Shown here: piece after piece, positions 17,316-28,250 of the stretch | Layout: each line of letters opens with the position of its first letter | Position numbering within the stretch: the stretch's first letter is position 1 | NCBI GenBank assembly: GCA_003480165.1 | Contig: QUIQ01000001.1 | Span: 263,029 to 327,028, forward strand | Direction of reading: 5' to 3' | Origin: Firmicutes bacterium AM41-11 | GTDB lineage: Bacteria > Bacillota_I > Bacilli_A > Erysipelotrichales > Erysipelotrichaceae | Length of the DNA: 64,000 nucleotides | The notes under the pieces: generated by a model | What the model saw: the letters and a program-made list of their open reading frames with translations, nothing else | Told to the model about the DNA's origin: nothing | Database searches by the model: none | Position numbers and translations under genes: made by a program

Positions 17316-19057
17316 AAACTTTACTGGCTCAAGTCAAAGAGTACAAAAAAGCTTCGATATTAGCCCCTTTATGGGTTGCGATGGAAGTTGTTTTGGAAGT
17401 CTTTATTCCCTTCATGTTATCCATCATGATCGATAAAGGCTTAAATGCCCCCGGCGGTAATATGCAAGTCGTCATCATTACAGCCATTATTATGCTCATT
17501 GCCGCTACATGTTCTCTCTTTTCCGGTTTCCAAAGTGGAAAATACGCCGCCTATGCTTCCGCGGGTTTTGCCAAAAACTTGCGTAAAGCCCAATATGAAA
17601 AGATTGAAGACTTCTCTTTTAAGGAAATTGATAAATATTCCACAAGTTCCTTAATCACACGTATGACAACCGATGTAACCAATGTACAAAATGCCTATAT
17701 GATGATCATTCGTACTTGTGTACGTGCTCCAATGATGTTAGTTGCCACGCTTTTTATGACATCACTTTTAAATAAGAAAATTGCCATGTATTTTGTCGCA
17801 ACCATCATTTTATTAGGCATCGTATTATTTGGCGTAATCTTTATCGTACGTCCCATCTTTAACCGTTTATTTAAAGAATATGACCGCTTAAACCAAGGCG
17901 TACAAGAAAATGTTTCTGGTATTCGCGTAGTAAAATCCTTTGTGCGAGAAGACTATGAAATCACACAATTTCATAAAAGAAGTAAAGCTCTGTTCTCTAC
18001 CCAAAGATTAGCCGAAAATATCTTAACCATTAATGCCCCTGCCATGCAATTTAGTGCCTATGCCTTGATTCTTTTAATCTCTTGGACCGGAGCCCATATG
18101 ATTGTTTCCCATACTATGACAACCGGTCAATTGATGAGCTTATTTACCTATGTCATGAATATCTTAATGTCGTTGATGATGTTGTCGATGGTTGTCGTTA
18201 TGGTTTCCATGTCCATTGCCAGTGGGTCACGTATCAGTGAAGTCATCAACCAAAAAAGCTCCCTAACTTCTCCAGAAAACGGACTTACTACCGTTGCCAA
18301 TGGAGACATTCGCTTCAACCATGTAACCTTTGACTATGGAAAAAACGATGATGAAAACCAACATGTTTTAGAAGACATCAATTTACATATTCCCAGCGGC
18401 TCTACACTAGGAATCTTAGGCGCAACCGGAAGCTCCAAATCCAGCTTAGTCCAGTTAATCCCCCGGTTATATGATGTCAGTGAAGGAAGCGTTGAAGTAG
18501 CCCAGCACAATGTCAAAGATTATGACTTAGAAGTATTGCGTGACAATGTCGCAATGGTGCTACAAAAAAACGTATTGTTCTCTGGAACTATCAAAGAAAA
18601 CATGCGTTGGGGAAATGCCGAAGCCAGTGATGAAGAAATCATGGAAGCCTGCAAACTTGCCCAAGCCGATGAATTCATTCAATTAATGCCCGATAAATAT
18701 GATACCTATATTGAACGCGGTGGAAGTAATGTATCGGGTGGACAAAGACAGCGTTTATGTATTGCCAGAGCTCTACTAAAAAAACCAAAGATATTAATTC
18801 TAGATGATTCAACTAGTGCCGTTGATACCAAAACCGATGCCTTGATTCGTCAAGCCTTCCTGAAAAAAATTCCGAATACAACGCGTATCATTATTAGTCA
18901 AAGAATTAGTTCCATACAAGATGCAGACCAAATCTTAGTCTTAGACAATGGAAAGGTCAGTGCCATTGGAACCCACGAAACGCTTTTAAAGACTTCCCCA
19001 CAATATCGGGAAACGTATCTTGCCCAACAGAAAGGTGGTGATTTTGATGAAGCGTAA
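17309..19057 (+). CDS. ABC exporter half-transporter with degenerate nucleotide site (BmrC-like)
   Basis: The 582-residue protein fuses six N-terminal helices (about residues 15-300) to an ATPase domain. The Walker A loop is GATGSSKSS near residue 370. The signature SGGQRQRLCIARA lies near 475. Walker B reads LILDDSTSAVD, with aspartate in place of the usual catalytic glutamate, and the switch histidine is replaced in IIISQRISSI. Such losses mark the non-hydrolysing partner of heterodimeric exporters like BmrCD and TM287/288. Its partner follows with an 11-base overlap. Multidrug or lipid export is likely; the substrate is unknown. Confidence 0.9.
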   Translation: MLKTLLAQVKEYKKASILAPLWVAMEVVLEVFIPFMLSIMIDKGLNAPGGNMQVVIITAIIMLIAATCSLFSGFQSGKYAAYASAGFAKNLRKAQYEKIEDFSFKEIDKYSTSSLITRMTTDVTNVQNAYMMIIRTCVRAPMMLVATLFMTSLLNKKIAMYFVATIILLGIVLFGVIFIVRPIFNRLFKEYDRLNQGVQENVSGIRVVKSFVREDYEITQFHKRSKALFSTQRLAENILTINAPAMQFSAYALILLISWTGAHMIVSHTMTTGQLMSLFTYVMNILMSLMMLSMVVVMVSMSIASGSRISEVINQKSSLTSPENGLTTVANGDIRFNHVTFDYGKNDDENQHVLEDINLHIPSGSTLGILGATGSSKSSLVQLIPRLYDVSEGSVEVAQHNVKDYDLEVLRDNVAMVLQKNVLFSGTIKENMRWGNAEASDEEIMEACKLAQADEFIQLMPDKYDTYIERGGSNVSGGQRQRLCIARALLKKPKILILDDSTSAVDTKTDALIRQAFLKKIPNTTRIIISQRISSIQDADQILVLDNGKVSAIGTHETLLKTSPQYRETYLAQQKGGDFDEA

Positions 19058-20897
19058 AAACAGTTTAATGCGCATCTTAAAAGAAGCCATTGCCAGCCAT
19101 AAGATATTAAGTGCTCTGGTTTTATTGTTGATAATCTTTTCCGCTTTTGCCAGTGTCTATGGATCGCTTTTTATGCAGAAGCTAGTCGATGATTATATCA
19201 CTCCACTTAGCACGCAAACAAACCCCGACTTTACCCCATTGCTGAAAGCCCTCTTTCAACTTATGGGTATTTTCCTAACGGGTGTCCTTGCGACATGGCT
19301 CTATCGCTTCTTTTGTGTAACAATTTCTGTTGGTGCCTTAAAAACGATTCGTGATGATTTATTCGAACATATGGAAACCTTGCCAATTAAGTACTTTGAT
19401 ACCCATGCCCATGGCGATATCATGTCCGTTTATACAAACGATATCGATACCTTACGCCAAGTCTTATCCGAAAGTATTCCGATGGCTTTAAGTTCCTTTA
19501 TCACTATCCTTTCGGTATCCATATCTATGATTGTCTTAAACTTACCAATGGCATGTGTCACTTTCTTTATTGGCTTTTGTATGATCTATGTCAGCAAGAA
19601 AGTTTCTATGAAATCTGGTAAATACTTTAAGATGCAACAAAACAGCTTAGGTAAAGTTAATGGATATATTGAAGAGATGATGGAAGGAAGTAAAGTCATT
19701 AAAGTCTTCAATCATGAAAAAATTTCGATTGAAGATTTCAATACACTCAATGAAGAATTAAGTCATGCTTCCAGCAACGCCAATAAATATGCCAATGTCT
19801 TAATGCCAATCCTAGGAAATATGGGATACATTTCTTTGGTTTTCAATGCCTTATTTGGAACCATTTTAGCTATGAATCATATTGCCGGATTAACCTTAGG
19901 AACGATTGCTGCCTTTGTACAATTGAACCGTTCTTTTAATGGACCAATTGGTCAAATCTCCATGCAGTTAAATGCGATTGTCATGGCCCAGGCCGGAGCA
20001 GAAAGAATTTGCCGTTTAAAAGATGAAGTATGCGAAGTCAATGAAGGTCGAGTTACCTTAGTCAATATGAAACAATTCAATGGAGAATGGATCGAATGTC
20101 ATGAAAATACCGGTCATTGGTTCTGGAAACATCCAAGAAAAGATGGTGTTGCCTATGTAGAATTAAAAGGGGATGTACGCTTTGAAGATGTAAATTTTAG
20201 CTATACGCCGAAAAAGACCATCCTCCACCACATCAACCTCTTTGCCAAGCCAGGCCAAAAAATTGCCTTTGTCGGGGCAACCGGAGCTGGTAAAACAACC
20301 ATCACCAACTTAATCAACCGTTTCTATGATATCCAAAGTGGTTCGATTACGTATGATGGCATTGATGTTAAGTTGATTAAAAAAGAAGATCTACGTCGCT
20401 CATTAGGTATCGTTCTACAAGATGTAAACTTATTTACCGGAACGATTATGGATAACATCCGTTATGGAAATCTTGAAGCCAGTGATGAAGAGTGCATCGC
20501 AGCCGCAAAACTTGCCAATGCGCATGATTTTATCAAACACTTGGAACACGGCTATCAAACCCAAATTGATGGAAGCGGTGAAAGCCTCAGTCAAGGGCAA
20601 CGTCAATTGATTTCGATTGCCCGAGCTGCAGTAGCCAATCCACCAGTCTTGATTTTGGATGAAGCAACTTCCAGCATTGATACAAGAACCGAAAAAATCG
20701 TACAAGATGGTATGGATAAATTAATGCATGGACGAACCGTATTCGTCATTGCTCACCGTTTATCAACCATTCAAAATGCCAATGCGATTATGGTCTTAGA
20801 CCAAGGACGTATTATTGAAAGAGGAAATCACGAAGATCTACTCGAACAAAAAGGAATTTATTATCAACTCTATACGGGTGCCTTTGAAATGGAATAA
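19047..20897 (+). CDS. ABC exporter half-transporter with canonical nucleotide site (BmrD-like)
   Basis: This 616-residue partner has six helices followed by an ATPase domain with all catalytic residues: Walker A GATGAGKTT near residue 410, signature SLSQGQRQLISIARA near 513, Walker B LILDEATSSID near 537 and the switch histidine in VIAHRLSTI near 568. A stretch of about 45 residues between membrane and ATPase parts, with HENTGHWFWKHPRK near 350, is longer than usual and is typical of the larger subunit of these pairs. The ATG at 19047 has GGTGGTG six bases upstream; a longer frame begins within the preceding gene. Confidence 0.9.
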   Translation: MKRKNSLMRILKEAIASHKILSALVLLLIIFSAFASVYGSLFMQKLVDDYITPLSTQTNPDFTPLLKALFQLMGIFLTGVLATWLYRFFCVTISVGALKTIRDDLFEHMETLPIKYFDTHAHGDIMSVYTNDIDTLRQVLSESIPMALSSFITILSVSISMIVLNLPMACVTFFIGFCMIYVSKKVSMKSGKYFKMQQNSLGKVNGYIEEMMEGSKVIKVFNHEKISIEDFNTLNEELSHASSNANKYANVLMPILGNMGYISLVFNALFGTILAMNHIAGLTLGTIAAFVQLNRSFNGPIGQISMQLNAIVMAQAGAERICRLKDEVCEVNEGRVTLVNMKQFNGEWIECHENTGHWFWKHPRKDGVAYVELKGDVRFEDVNFSYTPKKTILHHINLFAKPGQKIAFVGATGAGKTTITNLINRFYDIQSGSITYDGIDVKLIKKEDLRRSLGIVLQDVNLFTGTIMDNIRYGNLEASDEECIAAAKLANAHDFIKHLEHGYQTQIDGSGESLSQGQRQLISIARAAVANPPVLILDEATSSIDTRTEKIVQDGMDKLMHGRTVFVIAHRLSTIQNANAIMVLDQGRIIERGNHEDLLEQKGIYYQLYTGAFEME

Positions 20898-20940
20898 AAA
20901 AAGGAGAACTTCAATTCGAAAATTGGAGTTCTCTTTTCTT
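20898..20940. terminator. Bidirectional terminator between the exporter and metal-ATPase genes
   Basis: GGAGAACTTCAATT pairs with AATTGGAGTTCTC around CGAA, with A and T runs on the two sides. It sits between the two converging genes and can end transcripts from both directions. Confidence 0.85.
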
Positions 20941-22809
20941 TTATAAATTCTTTATTTGCAGAGCACGAATCGCATTTAATACAGCAATAATCATGACACC
21001 GACATCCGCAAAGATGGCAACCCACATATTGGCAATACCTAAAGCACCAAGTAATAGACAAACTAGTTTTACGCCAATCGCAAAATAGATATTTTCATAA
21101 ACGATACGTAAACATTTCTTGGCAATTTTAATGGCTTTAGAAATACTGAGTGGATCATCATCCATTAATACGATATCTGCGGCTTCAATCGCTGCATCAC
21201 TACCTAAAGCTCCCATCGCAATACCTACATCCGCACGCGAGAGAACCGGTGCATCATTGATGCCATCTCCAACGAAGGCTAACTTCTCTTTTTCTTGTTT
21301 GGCATCCAATAAAGCTTCCACTTGAGCAACTTTATCTTGTGGCAATAACTCGCTATAGACTTCATCAATACCTAAATCTTTGGCGACTTGATCCGCAACT
21401 GATTTCATATCTCCGGTCAACATAACCGTCTTTTTAATATGTAAGGCTTTTAAAGCTTGAATTGAAGCTTTCGCATTTGGTTTCATCACATCGGAAATCA
21501 AGATGTGTCCCATGTATTTTCCATCGATGGCTACATGCACAATCGTTCCTACTTCATGACAAGCCTGGTAAGGGATTTGATATTGATCCATCAATTTACC
21601 ATTTCCTGCTAATACTTCATGACCATCTACAGTAGCACAAACACCATGACCACTGATTTCTTCTACATTGGAAATACGTTTTTTATCAATTTCTTTGCCA
21701 TACGCTTTTAATAAACTCTTAGAAATTGGATGTGTCGAATAACTCTCGGCATAAGCCGCATATTCCAAAAGTTGACTTTCATCGATTTGTGCATGATGGA
21801 TACCATTTACTTCAAAGACACCTTGTGTCATGGTACCGGTTTTATCAAATACAACAATCTTTGTCGAAGCTAGAGCTTCCAAATAATTTGATCCTTTGAC
21901 AAGGACACCAGCATTGCTGGCACCACCAATTCCGGCAAAGAAAGTTAACGGAATACTAATAACCAAAGCACAAGGACAACTGATAACTAAGAAAGTCAAA
22001 GCACGATATAACCAAACCGACCAGTCAGCAGGATTTCCCATCAAAAGATTCACAATCGGAGGGAGTAAGACTAAAGCCAGTGCTCCATAACATACTGCTG
22101 GTGTATAGTAATGTGCAAAGCGTGAGATAAAGGCTTCGGAACGGGATTTCTTCGAACTGGCATTTTCAACCATATCCAAGATTTTCGATACCGTTGATTC
22201 ACCAAATTCTTTAGTCGTCTTTACTTTAATCAACCCAGTCAAGTTAATACAACCACTAATAACTTCATCGTTTTCATTGACTTCACGTGGCAAACTTTCA
22301 CCCGTTAAAGCACTTGTATTCAAAGTAGAACTTCCTTCAACTACAACCCCATCAATGGGTACTTTTTCGCCCGGTTTTACAACAATTACAGAACCAATTT
22401 CAACTTCATCCGGATCAACTTGTTCTAAGTCACCTTGGGCATTTTCAATATTCGCATAATCAGGGCGAATATCCATAAGTTCAGTAATGTTTCTACGACT
22501 CTTTCCAACCGCATAGCTTTGGAAGAGTTCCCCAATTTGATAGAACAACATAACGGCTGTACCTTCACTGTAATCACCGAGAGCAATTGCCCCAACGGTT
22601 GCCACAGCCATTAAGAAGTTTTCATCAAAAACTTGATGATGCTTAATTCCCTTCCATGCTTTCAATAAAATGTCATATCCAATCACAAAATAGGCGGTTA
22701 AAGAAAGCACTGCATTCACGATTGTGGAAAAGTGAATGACTTTACAAAGGATAAAAAGAAAGGCTGCTACCAAAATTCTTTTAAAAACTTTCTTTTGTTT
22801 CTTATTCAT
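20941..22809 (-). CDS. cadA: Heavy-metal P1B-type ATPase without N-terminal metal-binding domain (CadA/ZntA type)
   Basis: The enzyme exports Zn2+, Cd2+ or Pb2+ using ATP. It has 622 residues. The transmembrane metal motif SCPCAL lies near residue 277, the phosphorylated aspartate is in DKTGTMTQG near 319, the HP motif is in YSTHPISKS near 355, and GDGINDAPVLSRADVG lies near 513. CPC and the CadA-like C-terminal part indicate divalent soft metals rather than copper. The N-terminus starts directly with a membrane helix, so the usual HMA domain is missing; a separate HMA gene lies 0.5 kb away under a matching operator. The ATG at 22809 follows GAGGTG. Confidence 0.9.
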   Translation of the reverse strand: MNKKQKKVFKRILVAAFLFILCKVIHFSTIVNAVLSLTAYFVIGYDILLKAWKGIKHHQVFDENFLMAVATVGAIALGDYSEGTAVMLFYQIGELFQSYAVGKSRRNITELMDIRPDYANIENAQGDLEQVDPDEVEIGSVIVVKPGEKVPIDGVVVEGSSTLNTSALTGESLPREVNENDEVISGCINLTGLIKVKTTKEFGESTVSKILDMVENASSKKSRSEAFISRFAHYYTPAVCYGALALVLLPPIVNLLMGNPADWSVWLYRALTFLVISCPCALVISIPLTFFAGIGGASNAGVLVKGSNYLEALASTKIVVFDKTGTMTQGVFEVNGIHHAQIDESQLLEYAAYAESYSTHPISKSLLKAYGKEIDKKRISNVEEISGHGVCATVDGHEVLAGNGKLMDQYQIPYQACHEVGTIVHVAIDGKYMGHILISDVMKPNAKASIQALKALHIKKTVMLTGDMKSVADQVAKDLGIDEVYSELLPQDKVAQVEALLDAKQEKEKLAFVGDGINDAPVLSRADVGIAMGALGSDAAIEAADIVLMDDDPLSISKAIKIAKKCLRIVYENIYFAIGVKLVCLLLGALGIANMWVAIFADVGVMIIAVLNAIRALQIKNL

Positions 22810-22830
22810 AATCACACCTCATTTTTATAG

Positions 22831-22846
22831 TTGAACATATATTCAA
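22831..22846. promoter_or_regulatory. ArsR/SmtB-type operator 1 (metal ATPase promoter)
   Basis: TTGAACATATATTCAA is an inverted repeat of the 12-2-12 type, with the TGAACA-N4-TTCA core known from CzrA and SmtB sites. It lies just downstream of the -10 element of the leftward ATPase promoter, so a bound repressor would block initiation. The regulator gene diverges from this region. Confidence 0.85.
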
Positions 22847-22857
22847 CTTACAAAATC

Positions 22858-22887
22858 ATTATAGTGTACGATTCATTCAACTGTCAA
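22858..22887 (-). promoter_or_regulatory. Promoter of the metal ATPase gene
   Basis: On the minus strand TTGACA and TATAAT are perfect sigma-A hexamers separated by 18 bases. Operator 1 starts 11 bases after the -10 element, matching the arrangement before the HMA gene. Confidence 0.8.
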
Positions 22888-22888
22888 T

Positions 22889-22918
22889 TGGAAATTTATC
22901 TTCTTTTCCCTTATAATA
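22889..22918 (+). promoter_or_regulatory. Probable promoter of the ArsR-type regulator
   Basis: TTGGAA and TATAAT are separated by 18 bases and point to the regulator gene 22 bases further on. No full operator copy overlaps this promoter; operator 1 is about 45 bases upstream. The regulator may therefore be less tightly self-controlled than its targets. Confidence 0.6.
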
Positions 22919-22939
22919 CAAAAGGTAGGAGGAATCGAT

Positions 22940-23293
22940 ATGTTAGAAAACCGTTGCGATTGTAAAGCTAAAAATGAGGATTTAATTCAAAAGGTGAAAG
23001 ATCAACTTCCTGATTTCAATACCATTATGGAATTATCCGACTTTTTAAAAGTCATGGCCGATAGCACACGGCTTCAACTATTGATGTCCTTGCAACAAAG
23101 TGAGATGTGTGTATCTGATCTTGCGAATGTCTTAAATATGACAAAATCAGCCGTATCCCATCAATTAAAAGCACTACGTCTTTCCAAGCTGGTTAAATCT
23201 AGAAAAGATGGAAAAACAGTCTATTACTCACTCGACGATGAACATATCGAAGAAATCTTAGCGATGTCCATTAATCATATTCAAGAAAAGTAG
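22940..23293 (+). CDS. ArsR/SmtB-family metal-sensing repressor
   Basis: The 117-residue winged-helix repressor releases DNA on binding metal. The recognition helix is NMTKSAVSHQLKALRLSKL near residues 72-90 and the wing SRKDGKTVYYSL follows. The C-terminal helix has D-x-H-x10-H-x2-E in the segment DEHIEEILAMSINHIQE, the alpha-5 zinc ligands of SmtB/ZntR. The N-terminus has two cysteines (RCDCK), and one cysteine remains in EMCVSD where CadC has two, so part of a second soft-metal site is present. It diverges from the ATPase and probably controls it and the HMA gene. Confidence 0.92.
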   Translation: MLENRCDCKAKNEDLIQKVKDQLPDFNTIMELSDFLKVMADSTRLQLLMSLQQSEMCVSDLANVLNMTKSAVSHQLKALRLSKLVKSRKDGKTVYYSLDDEHIEEILAMSINHIQEK

Positions 23294-23311
23294 GAAAAGC
23301 CTACTTTTTTT
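23289..23311 (+). terminator. Terminator of the ArsR-type regulator
   Basis: AGTAGG pairs with CCTACT around AAAAG, with seven T following. It starts at the stop codon of the regulator. Confidence 0.8.
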
Positions 23312-23317
23312 CTTGCG

Positions 23318-23345
23318 AAAAAAAAGAACCAAAACTGGTTCTTAG
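23318..23345 (-). terminator. Terminator of the HMA gene
   Basis: On the minus strand GAACCA pairs with TGGTTC around GTTT, followed by eight T. It overlaps the final codons of the HMA gene. Confidence 0.75.
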
Positions 23346-23560
23346 AAGAAAATTTCACAATCGTCTTCAACGATTTTACAATTTTTCAATACATCTTCCA
23401 TGACAGCTTTTGGTTCTACACCATCTTCAAATTCAACATTCATCTTCAATGTCATGAAGTTTACAACCGCTTTTTTTACACCTTCGGTCTTATTGGCTGC
23501 TTCTTCCATCTTGTTGGCGCAGTTCGCACAATCCACATCAATTTTATACGTCTTTTTCAT
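23342..23560 (-). CDS. Free-standing heavy-metal-associated (HMA) domain protein
   Basis: This 72-residue cytoplasmic protein is a single HMA domain of the ferredoxin-like fold. It has the metal loop DCANCANKMEE near residues 8-18, the form typical of the N-terminal domain of CadA/ZntA rather than copper chaperones, and an acidic cysteine-containing end EDDCEIFF. The ATG at 23560 has AAAGGAG seven bases upstream. Its own perfect promoter and operator match those of the ATPase, so I infer that it is the missing metal-binding domain of that pump, acting in trans as a chaperone. Confidence 0.88.
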   Translation of the reverse strand: MKKTYKIDVDCANCANKMEEAANKTEGVKKAVVNFMTLKMNVEFEDGVEPKAVMEDVLKNCKIVEDDCEIFF

Positions 23561-23581
23561 ACTTTCTCCTTTTATGAACAC

Positions 23582-23596
23582 TTGAACAATCGTTCA
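23582..23596. promoter_or_regulatory. ArsR/SmtB-type operator 2 (HMA gene promoter)
   Basis: The core TGAACAATCGTTCA repeats the TGAACA-N4-TTCA arrangement of operator 1. A further TGAACA lies eight bases away toward the gene. It sits between the -10 element and the ribosome site of the HMA gene, where binding would block transcription. Confidence 0.82.
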
Positions 23597-23609
23597 TCTA
23601 TTTGATTTC

Positions 23610-23638
23610 ATTATATGCATCGAACTATCCTCTGTCAA
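23610..23638 (-). promoter_or_regulatory. Perfect consensus promoter of the HMA gene
   Basis: On the minus strand TTGACA and TATAAT are separated by 17 bases. The -35 element overlaps the stop region of the peptidase gene upstream. A perfect promoter behind a repressor site suggests strong, metal-inducible output. Confidence 0.85.
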
Positions 23639-24504
23639 CAAGATTCAAACAATTCTACATCCCCAAAACAAGTGATATTCCCATCTTGTACAATAAGACC
23701 ACCAAGTTCTCCAATCGCATAGACCGGATGCTTTTTATCTGCTAAAACCTGTTCAATAGAAGCTTTTTGATTAGAGCTATTTTGATAATGGGGTTCGATT
23801 GAAAAGCCAGATAAGGTAGCTAAACCCGAATAATAGCCAAAAGTCGGATAATCTTGGTCTGGTGTTATATGATATTGATCCAGTTGAATCATAGCCCCTA
23901 CACTATAGCCCAACATCAAGCCTTTATAGTTTTTTAAGAGCTTCTTTAGACGAAATTCTTTAATTCGTTTCATCATTAGATCTGGGGCACCACCCGTAAT
24001 CAATAGAATCGAGCTGTTTAAAATCTTGGATTCAATTTCTTGTCTGGAATCTTGAAAATAATTGACCCATACAATTTGTTCTTTCTTTATGCCATACTTG
24101 AAAAATACATCTGTATTCGCGCGATACCAAATCCCCTGACCCGGCGCATATTGTTTATTCCAGTCCGAACTATTTTTGGTGTCATCAAAAAAGCTAAATG
24201 CAAAAACACAAACCCGATCCGTTGCATGAATGTATTTCCGTAAGATAGGAAAACACCATTTTGCATCGATTTCACTAGTATTCATAAGAATATGTGTCGT
24301 TGGTCTTTCTACATAAGCTTTGGGATGAACCAACGTTCCACTAACATAAGGAAACCGAATACCTTTCTCTGTTTTCCAGGTTACCTGTACTTGATTTTCT
24401 TCAAAGACATCTTTTGGCTCAAGTCCAGATAAGTAATATGAGTTTTCGCTATAACACTTCTCATCTTCTAAAGTACAATGATTCGAACAAGATATCAGTT
24501 TCAT
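23635..24504 (-). CDS. Peptidase S51 (peptidase E / cyanophycinase-like) family protein
   Basis: The 289-residue protein has the class I glutamine-amidotransferase-like fold of S51 serine peptidases. The nucleophile elbow is MLGYSVGAMIQ near residue 200, with serine in place of the amidotransferase cysteine, and LLITGGAPDLMMKR near 170 matches the family's glycine loop. Peptidase E cleaves Asp-X dipeptides, but this branch is divergent and the substrate is unknown. The ATG at 24504 has AGGAGG four bases upstream. A terminator hairpin stands immediately before that ribosome site, so expression from the upstream operon is probably reduced. Confidence 0.8.
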   Translation of the reverse strand: MKLISCSNHCTLEDEKCYSENSYYLSGLEPKDVFEENQVQVTWKTEKGIRFPYVSGTLVHPKAYVERPTTHILMNTSEIDAKWCFPILRKYIHATDRVCVFAFSFFDDTKNSSDWNKQYAPGQGIWYRANTDVFFKYGIKKEQIVWVNYFQDSRQEIESKILNSSILLITGGAPDLMMKRIKEFRLKKLLKNYKGLMLGYSVGAMIQLDQYHITPDQDYPTFGYYSGLATLSGFSIEPHYQNSSNQKASIEQVLADKKHPVYAIGELGGLIVQDGNITCFGDVELFESC

Positions 24505-24513
24505 AGATCCTCC

Positions 24514-24545
24514 TAAAAAAAAGCGATACACTAACGTGTAATCGC
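24514..24545 (-). terminator. Terminator between the membrane-anchored protein and the S51 peptidase
   Basis: On the minus strand GCGAT-T-ACAC pairs with GTGT-A-TCGC around GTTA, with eight T following. The hairpin begins inside the last codons of the upstream gene and its T run touches the ribosome site of the peptidase gene. Confidence 0.8.
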
Positions 24546-25115
24546 ATTTACTACATTTTGGTTTTTCGCTGAAGTTTCAACATCGGTCGTCTTCTCTCCA
24601 TTACCAGTTTTGGTCTCTTTAATATAAACGTATCCATCGGTATTTCCATCTTTCGGAATAAAGTTATAAGCTCCAACTTCGAGGTCATAATTCTTTCCAT
24701 CTTTATCTTGTGGATTCGTGAAATACGTTTCAATAGGAAGGACACCCGCAACCGCATCATAGCTTTGATCGGCAATGGATTGCACCGTATCTTGTCCTGC
24801 ATCATCGGCACAGTCTACACTAATACGCAATGTAGCACTCTTTAAAGTTACTTCTGCATTTTGTACACCATCAATGGAAGTTAATGCCGATTGTATTTGA
24901 TCCAAATTATCTTGGGTAATTTTAGGGTTCAAATCATTGGAACCAAAACGATTCCCTACTACCGGTTTATCTTGACCAACCGCACTCGTCAAAAGAACGT
25001 ATGCTACAAAGATCACTGGAATCGCAATAACTATTACTGTAAACCAAATCAATTTATGACCTTGTTTACGCTTTGTACTCACCTTACGAGGTGTTGATTT
25101 CTTCACATTTGCCAT
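24531..25115 (-). CDS. Membrane-anchored protein of unknown function downstream of camS
   Basis: I do not recognise this 194-residue protein. It has a lysine-rich N-terminus (about 20 residues), one strong transmembrane helix near residues 23-45, and an outside domain. That domain has a beta-alpha-beta pattern with LRISVDCADDAGQDTVQSIA near residue 95, then YDLEVGAYN and VYIKETKT strands, and ends NVVNAITR. The preceding gene, camS, ends AVNSVTSF after a comparable pattern, so the two extracellular domains may share a fold. The start has AGGAGAAA about 11 bases upstream. Gene order suggests work at the cell surface with CamS. Confidence 0.65.
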   Translation of the reverse strand: MANVKKSTPRKVSTKRKQGHKLIWFTVIVIAIPVIFVAYVLLTSAVGQDKPVVGNRFGSNDLNPKITQDNLDQIQSALTSIDGVQNAEVTLKSATLRISVDCADDAGQDTVQSIADQSYDAVAGVLPIETYFTNPQDKDGKNYDLEVGAYNFIPKDGNTDGYVYIKETKTGNGEKTTDVETSAKNQNVVNAITR

Positions 25116-25175
25116 ACTACATTTTTCTCCTAGAACGTATTATACCATATCCCCTGCGCATTTCCCAATGCTAGC

Positions 25176-28242
<3,067 letters not shown>

Positions 28243-28250
28243 CTATTATA

